The translations under genes were made by a program, and so were the position numbers. A stretch of 64,000 nucleotides of DNA from Arthrobacter sp. B3I4 (GTDB lineage Bacteria; Actinomycetota; Actinomycetes; Actinomycetales; Micrococcaceae), in the NCBI RefSeq assembly GCF_030816855.1, contig NZ_JAUSYK010000001.1, forward strand, positions 2,914,001 through 2,978,000, read 5' to 3'. The notes beneath the pieces were generated by a model. It was given only the letters and a program-made list of their open reading frames with translations, was not told where the DNA came from and ran no database searches. This document shows positions 9,217-18,656 of the stretch, one piece after another (within the stretch, counting starts at the first letter, position 1; each line of letters opens with the position of its first letter).

Positions 9217-9885
9217 ATGACTCTTGAGTTCTCCCAGCTGGGTCTCGCTCCCGACTTCGTCGACTACACCCGCGGCTGGGACATCCAGCGCGACCTGCAC
9301 GAGAAGGTTGTCGCCGGGACCGCCCCCAGCACTGTCCTGCTGCTCGAACACGCCGCGGTGTATACCGCCGGCAAACGCACCGAGGACCATGAACGCCCCT
9401 TCGACGGGACACCGGTGGTGCCGGTGGACCGCGGCGGGAAGCTGACCTGGCACGGGCCGGGACAGCTCGTGGGTTACCCGATCATCAAGCTGAAGAACCC
9501 GGCGGGCATCCGCGACTACGTCGAGCGCCTCGAAGCGGTCATGATCGCCGTGCTGGCCGACTACGGCATCGAGGCCGTACGGATCCAGGGCCGCGCCGGC
9601 GTCTGGATTGACCAGGATGAGAAGGGCCCGGCCCGCAAGATCGCCGCCATCGGCATCCGGGTCCACGAAGGCGTCACCATGCATGGTTTCGCTATCAACT
9701 GCAACAATGATCTGGCTCCTTACGGCCAGATCATCGCCTGCGGCATCACCGACGCCGGGGTCACCACGATCGCGCAGGAGACCGGCCGGGACGTTACCCC
9801 GGCGGACCTCGTGTCGCGGATCATCGAAGAACTGCGCAACAATGAAGAAGCCCTAGTTGCAACCCATGAAGGAGCCCCACTGTGA
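9217..9885 (+). CDS. lipB: Lipoyl(octanoyl) transferase
   Basis: The 222-residue enzyme moves octanoyl from acyl carrier protein to the lipoyl domains of 2-oxo acid dehydrogenases and the glycine cleavage H protein. The family signature [12 protein letters not shown] (residues 72-83) is present, as are the catalytic pair Lys141 (ARKIAAIG) and Cys175 (ACGITDAG). The frame extends upstream to 9034, but homologues begin near MTLEFSQLG, so the ATG at 9217 is chosen. It overlaps lipA by four bases, so the two are translationally coupled. Confidence 0.97.
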   Translation: MTLEFSQLGLAPDFVDYTRGWDIQRDLHEKVVAGTAPSTVLLLEHAAVYTAGKRTEDHERPFDGTPVVPVDRGGKLTWHGPGQLVGYPIIKLKNPAGIRDYVERLEAVMIAVLADYGIEAVRIQGRAGVWIDQDEKGPARKIAAIGIRVHEGVTMHGFAINCNNDLAPYGQIIACGITDAGVTTIAQETGRDVTPADLVSRIIEELRNNEEALVATHEGAPL

Positions 9886-10889
9886 CACTGGCACCAGAAG
9901 GCCGGAAGATGCTGCGGATCGAGCAGCGCAACGCGGCCGTCCCGGTGGAACGGAAGCCCGAGTGGATTAAGGCCAAGGTCCAGATGGGCCCGGAATTCGT
10001 CCAACTCAAAAACCTCGTGAAAAAAGAGGGCCTCCACACCGTGTGTGAAGAGGCCGGCTGCCCCAACATCTTCGAATGCTGGGAAGACAAGGAAGCGACC
10101 TTCCTGATCGGCGGCTCCGAGTGCACCCGGCGCTGCGACTTCTGCCAGATCGACACCGGAAAGCCCTCCCCCGTGGACTTGTTCGAACCCACCAAAGTGG
10201 CCCGCTCGGTGCAGTCCATGCAGCTGCGTTACGCGACCGTCACCGGTGTGGCCCGCGACGACCTCGCCGATGAGGGTGTCTGGCTTTACGCCGAAACGGT
10301 CCGCAAGATCCACGAACTGAACCCGGGCACCGGCGTCGAGCTCCTGATCCCGGACTTCTCCGGCAAACCCGAGCACATCGCCGCGATCTGCGACTCCAAA
10401 CCCGAGGTATTCGCCCACAACGTCGAGACAGTGCCACGGATCTTCAAGCGGATCCGCCCGGCGTTCCGCTACGAGCGGTCCCTGGACGTCATCACGCAGG
10501 GCCGCAACCTGGGCATGGTCACCAAGTCCAACCTGATCCTCGGCATGGGCGAAACCCGGCAGGAGATCTCCGAGGCGCTGCGCGACCTGCACGAGGCCGG
10601 CTGTGACCTCATCACCATCACCCAGTACCTGCGGCCCTCCGAGCGGCACCTCCCGGTGGACCGCTGGGTCAAGCCACAGGAATTCGTTGACCTGCAGCAG
10701 GAAGCGGACGAGATCGGTTTCCTCGGCGTCATGTCCGGACCGCTAGTCCGTTCTTCCTACCGCGCAGGCCGGCTGTGGGCTACCGCGATGCGCAAGAAAG
10801 GCTGGGAAATCCCGGCCGAGCTGGCGCACATCGAAAGCTCCGGAAGCACCCGGCAGGAAGCCAGCTCGCTTCTCGCGGCGCACTCCTAG
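9882..10889 (+). CDS. lipA: Lipoyl synthase (radical SAM)
   Basis: Inserts two sulfur atoms into protein-bound octanoyl groups to finish lipoate. The 335-residue protein has both iron-sulfur cluster motifs: the auxiliary cluster cysteines Cys55, Cys60 and Cys66 and the radical SAM CX3CX2C motif at Cys81, Cys85 and Cys88. The C-terminal RSSYRAG motif, whose serine binds the auxiliary cluster, is also present. It starts with GTG overlapping the lipB stop (GTGA), with a GAAGGAG ribosome site at 9868-9874. Confidence 0.98.
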   Translation: MTLAPEGRKMLRIEQRNAAVPVERKPEWIKAKVQMGPEFVQLKNLVKKEGLHTVCEEAGCPNIFECWEDKEATFLIGGSECTRRCDFCQIDTGKPSPVDLFEPTKVARSVQSMQLRYATVTGVARDDLADEGVWLYAETVRKIHELNPGTGVELLIPDFSGKPEHIAAICDSKPEVFAHNVETVPRIFKRIRPAFRYERSLDVITQGRNLGMVTKSNLILGMGETRQEISEALRDLHEAGCDLITITQYLRPSERHLPVDRWVKPQEFVDLQQEADEIGFLGVMSGPLVRSSYRAGRLWATAMRKKGWEIPAELAHIESSGSTRQEASSLLAAHS

Positions 10890-10913
10890 ACGGTCCCCCA
10901 CCTCACTGCCGCC

Positions 10914-10950
10914 CAGGGCCGGCGCCGGAGACATCCGGCGTCCGGCCCTG
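10914..10950 (+). terminator. Hairpin terminator after lipA
   Basis: Arms CAGGGCCGG (10914-10922) and CCGGCCCTG (10942-10950) extend inward through CGCCGG/CCGGCG with one bulged T. It separates lipBA from the DUF4191 gene. Confidence 0.65.
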
Positions 10951-10964
10951 AGCTGTGCATCACG

Positions 10965-10970
10965 TAGAAT
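10965..10970 (+). promoter_or_regulatory. Possible -10 element of the DUF4191 gene
   Basis: TAGAAT lies 9 bases before the ATG at 10980. No good -35 element is visible in the preceding hairpin, and the short distance implies a nearly leaderless transcript. Confidence 0.35.
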
Positions 10971-10979
10971 TAAGGCACT

Positions 10980-11756
10980 ATGGCGAATTCCCCTGACCCC
11001 CGCACGTCCAGTTCTTCAGCCCATGGCGCTTCGGCCGTTGAGCCAAAGCGCGGCCTTTTCTCCCGCAAGCCCAAGGAAGCCAAGGCCAAGAAGCCCAGCC
11101 GGCTGAAGCAGATCCGCGACGTCTTCCAGATGACGCGCCGCCACGACCCGATGGTGCCGTGGCTCATGCTGCTCGCGTTCCTCGGCGTCGTTGCGATCAG
11201 CTTCCTGGTCGGCTTCCTGCTGGATAACTGGATCACCGGCCTGATCATCGGTATTCCGCTGGGCGTCCTGGCCGCCACCCTGATTCTGTCCCGCCGGGCC
11301 GAGCGGGCCGCGTTCGCCCAGATTGAGAACCAGCCGGGCGCCTCGGGTGCCGCGCTGGGGACCCTCCGCCGCGGCTGGATCACCGAAGACCAGCCCGTCG
11401 CCGTGAACCCGCGTACCCAGGACGCGGTCTTCCGCGCCATCGGCCGGCCCGGCGTCGTGCTCGTCAGTGAAGGCCCCAGCCACCGGGTCAAGCCCCTGCT
11501 CGATGGGGAACGCAAGCGTCTCGCTCGCATCCTGCCGAACGTCACCATCCACGTGATCGAGAGCGGCCGTGGCGAAGGCCAGGTGCCGATCAGCCAGGTC
11601 GCCAAGAAGATGGGGAAGATGAAGAACGAACTGACCAAGACCGAGGTCAGCACTGTGTCCAAGCGCATCTCCTCGCTGGGCAACCGGCTGCCGATCCCCA
11701 AAGGCGTCGACCCCTACAAGGCGCGCCCGGACCGCAAGGCCGCCCGCGGCCGCTAA
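10980..11756 (+). CDS. DUF4191 membrane protein
   Basis: The 258-residue protein has a Lys-rich cytoplasmic N-terminus (KPKEAKAKKPSRLKQI), two adjacent membrane helices (about residues 60-82 and 84-104) and a basic C-terminal domain ending in KARPDRKAARGR. This is the DUF4191 architecture, found next to lipA in actinobacteria including Mycobacterium. Function is unknown. It may be leaderless or have a short leader, since the candidate -10 sits just before the ATG. Confidence 0.9.
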   Translation: MANSPDPRTSSSSAHGASAVEPKRGLFSRKPKEAKAKKPSRLKQIRDVFQMTRRHDPMVPWLMLLAFLGVVAISFLVGFLLDNWITGLIIGIPLGVLAATLILSRRAERAAFAQIENQPGASGAALGTLRRGWITEDQPVAVNPRTQDAVFRAIGRPGVVLVSEGPSHRVKPLLDGERKRLARILPNVTIHVIESGRGEGQVPISQVAKKMGKMKNELTKTEVSTVSKRISSLGNRLPIPKGVDPYKARPDRKAARGR

Positions 11757-11775
11757 CCCGGCACCCTTTCCGCAG

Positions 11776-11815
11776 CGCCCCGGTCGCCGGCACCAGCCGA
11801 CCACCGGGGCGTTTT
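11776..11815 (+). terminator. Intrinsic terminator after the DUF4191 gene
   Basis: Arms CGCCCCGGT (11776-11784) and ACCGGGGCG (11803-11811) are followed by TTTT, a classic rho-independent layout. Confidence 0.85.
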
Positions 11816-11915
11816 GCGTTACCCCTCGTCTATCCGGCACGAGTACCGCCTGCCGGTGCGGACACGTTAGCCACGACGCCGCCGCGCGGCCACAACCGGA
11901 GCTGGAGATTGCCCC

Positions 11916-12362
11916 ATGAAACTGCCCCCGAAAAGCACCGTCATCCGGACCTTCCGCGCCCTGGCCGTCGCGGAAGGATTCAGCTGGGCCGCGCTGCTCG
12001 TCGGCATGTTCCTGAAGTGGGTGCTGCGGACCACCGAACTGGGCGTGGAAATCGCCGGGCCGGTGCACGGGGCTTTCTTCATCGGCTACGGCCTCGCGGC
12101 GCTGGCCCTCTGGCGGCTGCAGCGCTGGCCGTTCCGGGTGGCAGTTCTTGCCGGCCTCTCCGCGGTCCTGCCGTTCGCCACTGTCTGGTTTGAACGCTGG
12201 GCAGGCCGGCGCGGTTACCTCGCGGAGCAGTACCAGTCGCGGCAGGACCAGGCGGGGCAGGACGGCGCAGCCGCCCCGGACCGGGCCGGCCCGGACGACT
12301 ACCAGTCGGGGCAGGATGGCGCAGCCGCCCCGTACCGGGCCGGCGAGACGGCCAGATTCTAG
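11916..12362 (+). CDS. DUF3817 membrane protein
   Basis: The 148-residue protein matches the DUF3817 family pattern: an amphipathic start (FRALAVAEGFSW), then about three membrane segments (around 24-37, 46-64 and 75-90) with the conserved HGAFFIGYG stretch. The last 45 residues form a Gln/Asp/Gly/Ala-rich tail with two copies of a GQDGAAAP-x-RAG unit, probably slippage-derived and dispensable. Function of the family is unknown. Confidence 0.85.
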   Translation: MKLPPKSTVIRTFRALAVAEGFSWAALLVGMFLKWVLRTTELGVEIAGPVHGAFFIGYGLAALALWRLQRWPFRVAVLAGLSAVLPFATVWFERWAGRRGYLAEQYQSRQDQAGQDGAAAPDRAGPDDYQSGQDGAAAPYRAGETARF

Positions 12363-12907
12363 TTCCCCTGGGGTTGCCCGAATCTGCGCGGTGGGGCTGT
12401 GGCGGCGGGCTGTGGCCGGACCGGAGCTGGGGCCTGGCTGGCTGCGGCCGGAGTGGCTGCCTCAGCTCGCCGATCCGGCACAAACGGCCGCTATTCGGGT
12501 CGGATTGCGGCCTTTGGTGGAAAACCGGCACTAGTTCCGCCAGCGGCAGCACGGCATAGCGGCCATCTCTGGCAAACCGACGAAGGTTCCGCATCAACAG
12601 TTCCGACGTAGCGAGTCCCTGCCCTGAGTCTGCTCTGATTTACCGAAGTCGCGGCGCCATCACCGTCAATACTGCCGCCGATTACGCACAAACGGCCGCC
12701 ATGCGGGGTCAGATAGCGGCCATCTCTGGCAAACCGGCGGAGGCTCCCACCCCGGCACGGGAGGACTGCCTAGCGGCCGCCTGGACCAACCGGGGACTGT
12801 CATCCACGGCAGGAAGCGTCCGGGGAATTCGGCTACAGCCGAAGCCAGCGCCCGGTCAACCTCATCCCCGGACGCAGGGCCGGCGAAGCAGCCAAAGCAT
12901 AGCGGGC
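12363..12907. repeat. Gene-free region with a dispersed ~50-bp repeat (three copies)
   Basis: No convincing gene is seen in these 545 bp. Related copies lie at 12478-12529 (complete), 12556-12579 (right half only) and 12686-12738 (complete). Complete copies begin GCACAAACGGCCGC, carry a GGCCGC...GCGGCC inverted repeat that can fold, and end in AAACCGGC or AAAACCGGC. The half copy is identical to the third over 24 bases. The first 100 bp of the region (12370-12470) is G-rich and of low complexity. Its origin is not clear; a small mobile or REP-like element is one option. Confidence 0.65.
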
Positions 12908-13345
12908 CTACATCCGGACAAGCACCGTGTTCATAGCCTTGTCGTGCAGGCCGCGGTGGTCCGGGTCGAAGATGACCGCCGGGATCACCAGGCAGAGCAG
13001 GACGCTGCGGACCAGGCCCGGGAGCGGGCCGGCCGGCCCGCCGCCGAGCCGGATGACGTGGATGCCGACGATCCGGTGGCCGATGCTGTAGCCGAGCGTT
13101 CCCACCAGCAGTGCCTGCTCAACGGCGAACACCGCCAAGTTGGCCCACGGGTCCCCGCCGAAGGCGAAGTTGCTGATCAGCAGCGCAATCCCCCAGTCGA
13201 TGCACAGGGCCAGTATCCGCCGGCCTGCTCGGGCGATCGAACCGGGGCCTGACTCCGGGAGGCCCAGCCGCTCCCCCGGGTACTTGGAGATGCCGGAGGT
13301 GTCCGGTCCGCTGAGCCAGGAGCCTATGTCTTTGCGATCAACCAC
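12908..13345 (-). CDS. RDD family membrane protein
   Basis: The 145-residue protein starts MVDRKDIGSWLSGP, the typical start of the actinobacterial RDD protein next to glnA. It carries the RDD-domain features: a first helix near residue 45 (RRILALCIDWGIALL) and a final FDPDHRGLHDKAMNTVLVR segment with conserved charged residues. The start is GTG at 13345. A GGAGG directly abuts it with no spacer, so the true initiation site is not fully certain. It is divergent from glnA and may be linked to it only by position. Confidence 0.88.
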   Translation of the reverse strand: MVDRKDIGSWLSGPDTSGISKYPGERLGLPESGPGSIARAGRRILALCIDWGIALLISNFAFGGDPWANLAVFAVEQALLVGTLGYSIGHRIVGIHVIRLGGGPAGPLPGLVRSVLLCLVIPAVIFDPDHRGLHDKAMNTVLVRM

Positions 13346-13472
13346 CCTCCAAGCCTACCGGCCCCGGGTAGGCCCGCGCGTTGTTCAGCATATGGACTTT
13401 CGAGGTCCGCCCAGCGGTACCGGATAGGCCACACTGTGGACAGCGGCTAGCTTTAACGGGTAGCTCATTTCT

Positions 13473-13488
13473 GTAACCTGCCCGAAAC
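13473..13488 (+). promoter_or_regulatory. GlnR-like operator upstream of glnA
   Basis: GTAAC, six bases, then GAAAC matches the actinobacterial GlnR half-site pair gTnAC-n6-GaAAC. It lies 150 bp upstream of the glnA ATG, in the divergent region with the RDD gene. Only one such pair is clear. Confidence 0.5.
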
Positions 13489-13638
13489 AAAGCGGACACT
13501 GAAGGGAAACCCCGTGTCCCTAGGGTGGTAACAGTTGCCGGCGCCATCCGCAGCGGGACGCATTCGTCGTTCCCCTGCTGACCCGCGCCGGCTCATACGG
13601 CCTCACGGCCTGATCTTTCATATGCGTAAGGAGCATAG

Positions 13639-15063
13639 ATGTTCAAGACTGCGGACGAAGTCCTCAAGTTCATCAAAGACGAAGACATCAAATTCGTCGA
13701 TATCCGCTTCACCGACCTGCCGGGCGTCCAGCAGCACTTCAACGTGCCCGCCAAGAGCGTTGACGCGGACTTCTTCGTCAACGGCCAGCTTTTCGACGGA
13801 TCGTCGATCCGCGGCTTCCAGGGCATCGCCGAGTCGGACATGCAGCTCATCCCGGACGTCACGACGGCGTTCGTGGACGCCTTCCGCATCGAGAAGACCC
13901 TTGCGCTGAACTTCTCCATCGTGAACCCGCGCACGGGCGACCCGTACCACCGCGATCCGCGCGGCGTGGCCGAGAAGGCCGAGGCCTACCTGGCCTCGAC
14001 CGGCATTGCCGACACCGCGTTCTTCGCCCCCGAGGCCGAGTTCTTCGTTTTCGACAACGTCCAGTACGAGTCCTCGCCGCAGGGCAGCTTCTACAAGATC
14101 GACTCTGAGGAAGCGCACTGGAACACCGGCCGGAAAGAGGAGGGCGGCAACCTCGGCTACAAGACCCCGGTCAAGGGCGGCTACTTCCCGGTTTCACCCA
14201 CCGACAAGCAGGCGGACCTGCGCGATGCCATGTGCGTCGCGCTGGATGACGTTGGACTCGAGGTCGAGCGCAGCCACCACGAAGTTGGCTCCGCCGGCCA
14301 GGCCGAGATCAACTACAAGTTCACCACGCTGACCCACGCCGCCGATGACCTGCAGAAGTTCAAGTACGTCATCAAAAACACCGCTGACGCTTGGGGCAAG
14401 TCGGTGACCTTTATGCCGAAGCCGGTCTTCGGCGACAACGGTTCGGGCATGCACTGCCACCAGTCGCTGTGGAACGGCGGCGAGCCGCTGTTCTACGACG
14501 AGAAGGGCTACGCCGGCCTGTCCGACACCGCGCGCTGGTACATCGGTGGGCTGCTGAAGCACTCCTCCGCCGTTCTGGCCTTCACCAACCCGACGGTGAA
14601 CTCCTACCGCCGCCTGGTCAAGGGCTTCGAGGCGCCGGTCAACATGGTCTACTCGCAGGGCAACCGCTCCGCCGGCATCCGCATCCCGATCACCGGGTCG
14701 AACCCGAAGGCCAAGCGCATTGAGTTCCGCGCTCCGGATCCCTCATCCAACCCGTACCTGGCGTTCGCTGCCCAGCTGATGGCCGGCATTGACGGCATCC
14801 GCAACCGCATCGAGCCGCCGGCTCCGATCGACAAGGACCTCTACGAGCTCCCCGCCGAGGAAGCCAAGGACATCCCCAAGGCCCCGGGCACGCTCGAGGA
14901 AGCCCTGGAGGCCCTGGCCGAGGACAACGAGTTCCTGCAGGCGGGCGGCGTCTTCACCCAGGACCTGATCGACACCTGGATCGAGTACAAGTACGAGAAC
15001 GAGATCCGTCCGCTCTCGCTGCGGCCGAACCCGTACGAGTTCGAGCTCTACTACGGCGTCTGA
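13639..15063 (+). CDS. glnA: Glutamine synthetase, type I (adenylylatable)
   Basis: Makes glutamine from glutamate, ammonia and ATP; it is the main nitrogen assimilation enzyme. At 474 residues it has the length of GSI-beta enzymes such as GlnA1 of Mycobacterium and Streptomyces. Visible motifs are [10 protein letters not shown] near residue 52, the ATP-binding region [16 protein letters not shown] and the adenylylation site DLYELP with Tyr402. The start ATG follows AAGGAG (13627-13632). glnE, which modifies that tyrosine, is 3.6 kb away on the other strand. A GlnR-like site upstream suggests nitrogen control. Confidence 0.98.
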   Translation: MFKTADEVLKFIKDEDIKFVDIRFTDLPGVQQHFNVPAKSVDADFFVNGQLFDGSSIRGFQGIAESDMQLIPDVTTAFVDAFRIEKTLALNFSIVNPRTGDPYHRDPRGVAEKAEAYLASTGIADTAFFAPEAEFFVFDNVQYESSPQGSFYKIDSEEAHWNTGRKEEGGNLGYKTPVKGGYFPVSPTDKQADLRDAMCVALDDVGLEVERSHHEVGSAGQAEINYKFTTLTHAADDLQKFKYVIKNTADAWGKSVTFMPKPVFGDNGSGMHCHQSLWNGGEPLFYDEKGYAGLSDTARWYIGGLLKHSSAVLAFTNPTVNSYRRLVKGFEAPVNMVYSQGNRSAGIRIPITGSNPKAKRIEFRAPDPSSNPYLAFAAQLMAGIDGIRNRIEPPAPIDKDLYELPAEEAKDIPKAPGTLEEALEALAEDNEFLQAGGVFTQDLIDTWIEYKYENEIRPLSLRPNPYEFELYYGV

Positions 15064-15106
15064 TCCCTGAAGATCCACGACGCCGGCCGTAAAGCCGTGT
15101 AGCACC

Positions 15107-15155
15107 AAAGAGTCCGCCCGGGCTGCCAGTAACTGGCGGCCCGGGCGGGCTCTTT
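15107..15155. terminator. Strong terminator after glnA, bidirectional
   Basis: A stem of about 20 bp begins AAAGAGTCCGCCCG and ends CGGGCGGGCTCTTT around a TAA loop. The A-run and T-run at its base let it work on both strands; the next gene is convergent. Confidence 0.9.
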
Positions 15156-15180
15156 CGCGTTCGGCGACGCCGGCGGAGGG

Positions 15181-15534
15181 CTACTGCGAATCGGTGTTCT
15201 GTTGCCGGTCGCGGAGGTTCTTGGCGATCTCCTCGAACTTGTCCTTCACCACTTTTCCGGCATCGGAGAGGCTCTTTTCCGCGTTCGAGAGCGGGTCCGG
15301 CTGCAGGTAGACGGTCTGGCCGGCCGGCAGGTCGTACTCATCCTTCAGGTGCATGCCTCCGGCGACCCCGAGGAGAGCCAGGTAGACCCGCGCTTCCGTC
15401 CGGGCGATGCCGGCAATGGTGCCGAAGACGACAGTGAACTCGTTGGACTGAAAGCTCACCGTCTGGCCCACATGGCGCCGGTCAAGCTCGCCGGCCGGGA
15501 CGGCCTTTTCCGAGTGGGTTCCGCTGTAGTTCAT
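15181..15534 (-). CDS. Conserved hypothetical protein, 117 residues
   Basis: I do not recognise a domain. The protein is soluble, with a beta-rich middle (QTVSFQSNEFTVVFGTIAGIARTEARVYLAL), a DLPAGQTVYLQPDP turn and a charged helical C-terminus (SLSDAGKVVKDKFEEIAKNLRDRQQ). An AAGGAG ribosome site precedes the ATG at 15534. It is a single gene, convergent with glnA. Confidence 0.75.
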   Translation of the reverse strand: MNYSGTHSEKAVPAGELDRRHVGQTVSFQSNEFTVVFGTIAGIARTEARVYLALLGVAGGMHLKDEYDLPAGQTVYLQPDPLSNAEKSLSDAGKVVKDKFEEIAKNLRDRQQNTDSQ

Positions 15535-15658
15535 TGACTGCTCCTTGGGGCTCGGGGACTTGCGTGTCCCCGCAGTCTATAAGCGTCAGGATCCCGGGGT
15601 GCAGGCAACGAGCGCTCTGCTCCGGGGAGCCGGCACCGGAAGGCGGACCGGCCGCAGC

Positions 15659-16174
15659 TCAAAACGACCGGTAGAAGATCCGCTGCGCGCCGGCGTCGCC
15701 GCCCAGGTACTGCCCGCAGTCCTCGAACCCGGCTTTGCGGTAGGCGGCCTGGCCGGCGGGATTGGCCTCGTTGACGGAGAGCACGACGCCGCGCTGGCCG
15801 CCGCCCAGCACCCGCGTCAGCCGGCCCGCCTCGCGCACGGCCGCGGCGGAGGCCGCGGCGCCGAAGCCCCTGCCCTGTTGCCGCCGGTCGACGAGGAAGC
15901 CGCGGAGCAGCCAGGCGGAATCATTGTCGGCCCAGCCGGCGGCGCGGGCGGCACCGCTCTGCAGCGTCGCAACGCCGACGGCGGAGCCGTTCGCGTCGAG
16001 CACGTAGGGGAAGCGGGAGTCGTCCTCAAGGCCAGCCAGGGCCATCCGAAGCGGATCCCCCACGAACCGGCCCTGCCCTTCGCCGAGTTCCAGTTCGGCG
16101 ACCTCCCCCAGCTTGACGGCCCGGGCGTCGCCGTCGAGGTCCTTCAAAGCAATCAGCCAGACGTGTGCAGCCAT
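15659..16174 (-). CDS. GNAT family N-acetyltransferase
   Basis: A 171-residue acetyl-CoA-dependent acetyltransferase. The acetyl-CoA loop RRQQGRGFGAAA matches the R/Q-x-x-G-x-G/A motif, preceded by a beta strand (WLLRGFLVD), and followed by the family C-terminal VLSVNEANPAGQAAYRKAGF pattern. The substrate cannot be told from sequence. A hairpin separates it from the upstream importer genes. Confidence 0.85.
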   Translation of the reverse strand: MAAHVWLIALKDLDGDARAVKLGEVAELELGEGQGRFVGDPLRMALAGLEDDSRFPYVLDANGSAVGVATLQSGAARAAGWADNDSAWLLRGFLVDRRQQGRGFGAAASAAAVREAGRLTRVLGGGQRGVVLSVNEANPAGQAAYRKAGFEDCGQYLGGDAGAQRIFYRSF

Positions 16175-16193
16175 GACAGCAGCGTAGCCGGAG

Positions 16194-16223
16194 CCGGGCT
16201 GCCCCTTCGTCGGGGCAGCCCGG
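16194..16223 (-). terminator. Terminator downstream of the amino acid ABC importer
   Basis: Arms CCGGGCTGCCCC (16194-16205) and GGGGCAGCCCGG (16212-16223) pair over 12 bp with a six-base loop, 10 bases after the ATPase stop. Confidence 0.75.
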
Positions 16224-16233
16224 CGGAAGCGGC

Positions 16234-16983
16234 CTAGAGCACCTTGGACAGGAAGTCCTGGGTCCGCTGCTGCCGGGGGTTGCCGAACAGCTCCTCCGGG
16301 GCGCCCTCTTCGCAGATGACGCCGTCGGCCATGAACAGCACCCGGTCGGCCACTTCGCGGGCGAAGCCCATTTCGTGGGTGACCAGCACCATCGTCATGC
16401 CTTCGGCGGCGAGGTCCTTGATCACCTGCAGCACCTCGCCCACCATTTCGGGGTCCAGCGCCGACGTGGCCTCATCGAAGAGCATGATGTCCGGGTTCAT
16501 CGCCAGCGCCCGGGCGATCGCCACGCGCTGCTTCTGGCCGCCGGACAGCGACGCCGGCCGCGCGTCGGCTTTCTCGGCGAGCCCGACGCGGTCCAGCAGT
16601 TTCAGAGCGTTGGCCCTGGCCTCGGCCTTGCCCTGCTTCTTCGACTCCACCGGTGCCAGCATGATGTTCTCGATCACCGTCATGTGGGGGAACAGGTTGA
16701 AGTGCTGGAACACCATGCCGATGTGCCGGCGGACCTCGTTGATGTCCACCTTGGGGTCGCTGACGTCGAAGCCGTCCACCGTGACGTGTCCGGCGGTGAT
16801 GTCTTCAAGCTTGTTCAGGCAGCGCAGGAAGGTGGACTTGCCGGAGCCGGACGGTCCGATCACGCAGACCACCTCCCCTTCGGCCACCTCTGCGTTGATG
16901 CCCTTGAGGACTTCATTGGAACCGAAGGACTTCTTCAGCTCCCGGACAGAGATCTTGTTGGGTGCAGCAACTGCCGTGGTCAT
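16234..16983 (-). CDS. Polar amino acid ABC transporter, ATP-binding protein
   Basis: The 249-residue ATPase has a Walker [10 protein letters not shown], a Q-loop in [12 protein letters not shown], the signature LSGGQKQR, a Walker [13 protein letters not shown] and the switch histidine in VLVTHEM. It belongs to the GlnQ/HisP-type polar amino acid group. Its ATG overlaps the stop of the fused permease gene (ATGA), so the two form one unit. Substrate is likely glutamine or another polar amino acid, inferred from the glutamine synthetase genes next door. Confidence 0.95.
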   Translation of the reverse strand: MTTAVAAPNKISVRELKKSFGSNEVLKGINAEVAEGEVVCVIGPSGSGKSTFLRCLNKLEDITAGHVTVDGFDVSDPKVDINEVRRHIGMVFQHFNLFPHMTVIENIMLAPVESKKQGKAEARANALKLLDRVGLAEKADARPASLSGGQKQRVAIARALAMNPDIMLFDEATSALDPEMVGEVLQVIKDLAAEGMTMVLVTHEMGFAREVADRVLFMADGVICEEGAPEELFGNPRQQRTQDFLSKVL

Positions 16984-18497
16984 TTGTTGAACCTCTTATC
17001 CGCGAAGTTGGCCAGCTTGGTCAGCAGCATGATCACCACGAAGTACAGCACCGCGACGATCAGCAGGGTTTCGGTGATCCGGAAGTTTCCGGCGTAGATC
17101 TGCTGGCCCTGGTAGAGCAGTTCGGCGAAGCCGATGGCGAGCAGCAGCGAGCTGTCCTTGAGCATGATGATCAGCTGGTTGATCAGCGACGGCGTCATGA
17201 TCTTGAAGGCCTGGGGAACCACCACCTTCTGCATGGACTTGCTGTAGCCCAGGCCCAGGCTGCGGCTGGCCTCGAGCTGGCCGGGGTCCACGGACTGGAT
17301 GGAGCCGCGGACGATTTCCGTGATGTACGCCGCCGCGTTCAGGCTCAGGGTCAGCACTGCCGCCACCCAGATGTCGATCGGCTGGCCGGTCAGCTGCGGG
17401 ATGCCGAAGTAGAAGAAGAAGGCCCAAACCAGCAGCGGGGTGCCGCGGAAGATGTTGACGAAGGTGGTCGCGATGCCGCGGAGGATGACGGACGTGGAGA
17501 TCTTGAAGAAGCCCAGGAAAAGACCGATCACCATGGCCAGCGCGAAGGAGATCGCGGTGACCAGGACGGTGTTGCCCAGGCCCTTCATCAGGGCCGGGAA
17601 GCTGTTCCCCAACAGGTCCCAGAAGCTGGACTGGGCAGCCTGGGCGGGGTCCTTGAGGTACTTGTCGAGGATCTTCTGGTACTCACCGCTGGACTTCAGC
17701 TCCGCCAGGCCGGTGTTGAAGGCCTTGAGCAGTTCGGCGTTTTGTCCCTTGTTGACGGCGAACCCGTAGGAGCCGCCCTTTTCCTTTTCGGAAACGGCTT
17801 TGAGGCCGTTGTTCTGGCTGATGCCGTACGCCAGGACCGGGTAGTCATCGAAGACGGCGACGGCGTTGCCGGACTTCACGAGCTCGTACATGGTCGCGGA
17901 CTGGTCCAGGGACTTGACCGTGAAACCGTACTTGCCCGCGATCGACTTGGCGAAGGTTTCACCTTCGCTGCCGGTTTTGGCGGTGACGGTCTTGCCCTTG
18001 AGGTCCTCGTAGCCCTTGATCTCCGTGTTGGATTTGGCCACGGCCATCTGGACGCCGGATTCAAAGTACGGGTCGGAGAAGTCGTAGATCTGTTTGCGCG
18101 GCTCGGTGATGGACATGCCGGCGATCACGCCGTCCACCTGGTTGGAGGACAGCGCCTGCAGTGCGGCGTTGAACCCCAGCGACTTGATCTCGACGGCGAA
18201 GCCCTGGCTCTTGGCGATCTGCCGGATGATGTCCATGTCGATGCCGGTCAGTTCACCGCCGGCGTCGCGGAACTCGAAGGGGGCGAACGTGGTGTCCGTG
18301 CCGATGACAAACGTTTTTCCGGAAAGGCTCGACGGCGCGGCGGCCGGCGCGACGGCGGCGGCGTGGCCTGCGGGCGCGTCTGCCGGGGCGGCGGCGGCCC
18401 CGGTCGCACCGAGAAGCATCGCGGCGAAGGCCAACAACGCTCCGACGACGGTGGCCGTCCGCGGCTTTGCGGCCCCGGCCTGCTGAAGTCTGGGCAA
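16980..18497 (-). CDS. Amino acid ABC transporter, fused substrate-binding protein and permease
   Basis: One 505-residue chain contains a signal peptide (about 1-38), a family 3 solute-binding domain (about 50-280; [15 protein letters not shown] at its start, the usual FDVGVIAG-like region as [16 protein letters not shown]) and a permease domain (about 290-505) with the inner-membrane motif [22 protein letters not shown] that docks on the ATPase. Such fusions are known in the GlnPH-type transporters of Gram-positives. It is 159 bp downstream of glnE, so it may share a transcript with glnA2-glnE. Specificity for glutamine is inferred from context only. Confidence 0.93.
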   Translation of the reverse strand: MPRLQQAGAAKPRTATVVGALLAFAAMLLGATGAAAAPADAPAGHAAAVAPAAAPSSLSGKTFVIGTDTTFAPFEFRDAGGELTGIDMDIIRQIAKSQGFAVEIKSLGFNAALQALSSNQVDGVIAGMSITEPRKQIYDFSDPYFESGVQMAVAKSNTEIKGYEDLKGKTVTAKTGSEGETFAKSIAGKYGFTVKSLDQSATMYELVKSGNAVAVFDDYPVLAYGISQNNGLKAVSEKEKGGSYGFAVNKGQNAELLKAFNTGLAELKSSGEYQKILDKYLKDPAQAAQSSFWDLLGNSFPALMKGLGNTVLVTAISFALAMVIGLFLGFFKISTSVILRGIATTFVNIFRGTPLLVWAFFFYFGIPQLTGQPIDIWVAAVLTLSLNAAAYITEIVRGSIQSVDPGQLEASRSLGLGYSKSMQKVVVPQAFKIMTPSLINQLIIMLKDSSLLLAIGFAELLYQGQQIYAGNFRITETLLIVAVLYFVVIMLLTKLANFADKRFNK

Positions 18498-18656
18498 GAT
18501 CTAACAACCCCTAGGTAAGTGCGGCAGCCGGCCCTGGGACCGGCAAAGTACCCCTAGAGGCTACCCGCATTTGAGCGCCGGCACCGCCACGGGACCGCAA
18601 CCACCCCCGCCCGGCGGGCCTCGGTCCGTTGCACCCGGGGGGTTTGAACCGGCGGG

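Noticed and set aside
16962-18518. 518-residue plus-strand open frame
   Set aside because: It is the antisense shadow of the binding-protein/permease gene; composition is Gly/Arg/Asp-rich with no domain, as expected for high-GC DNA.
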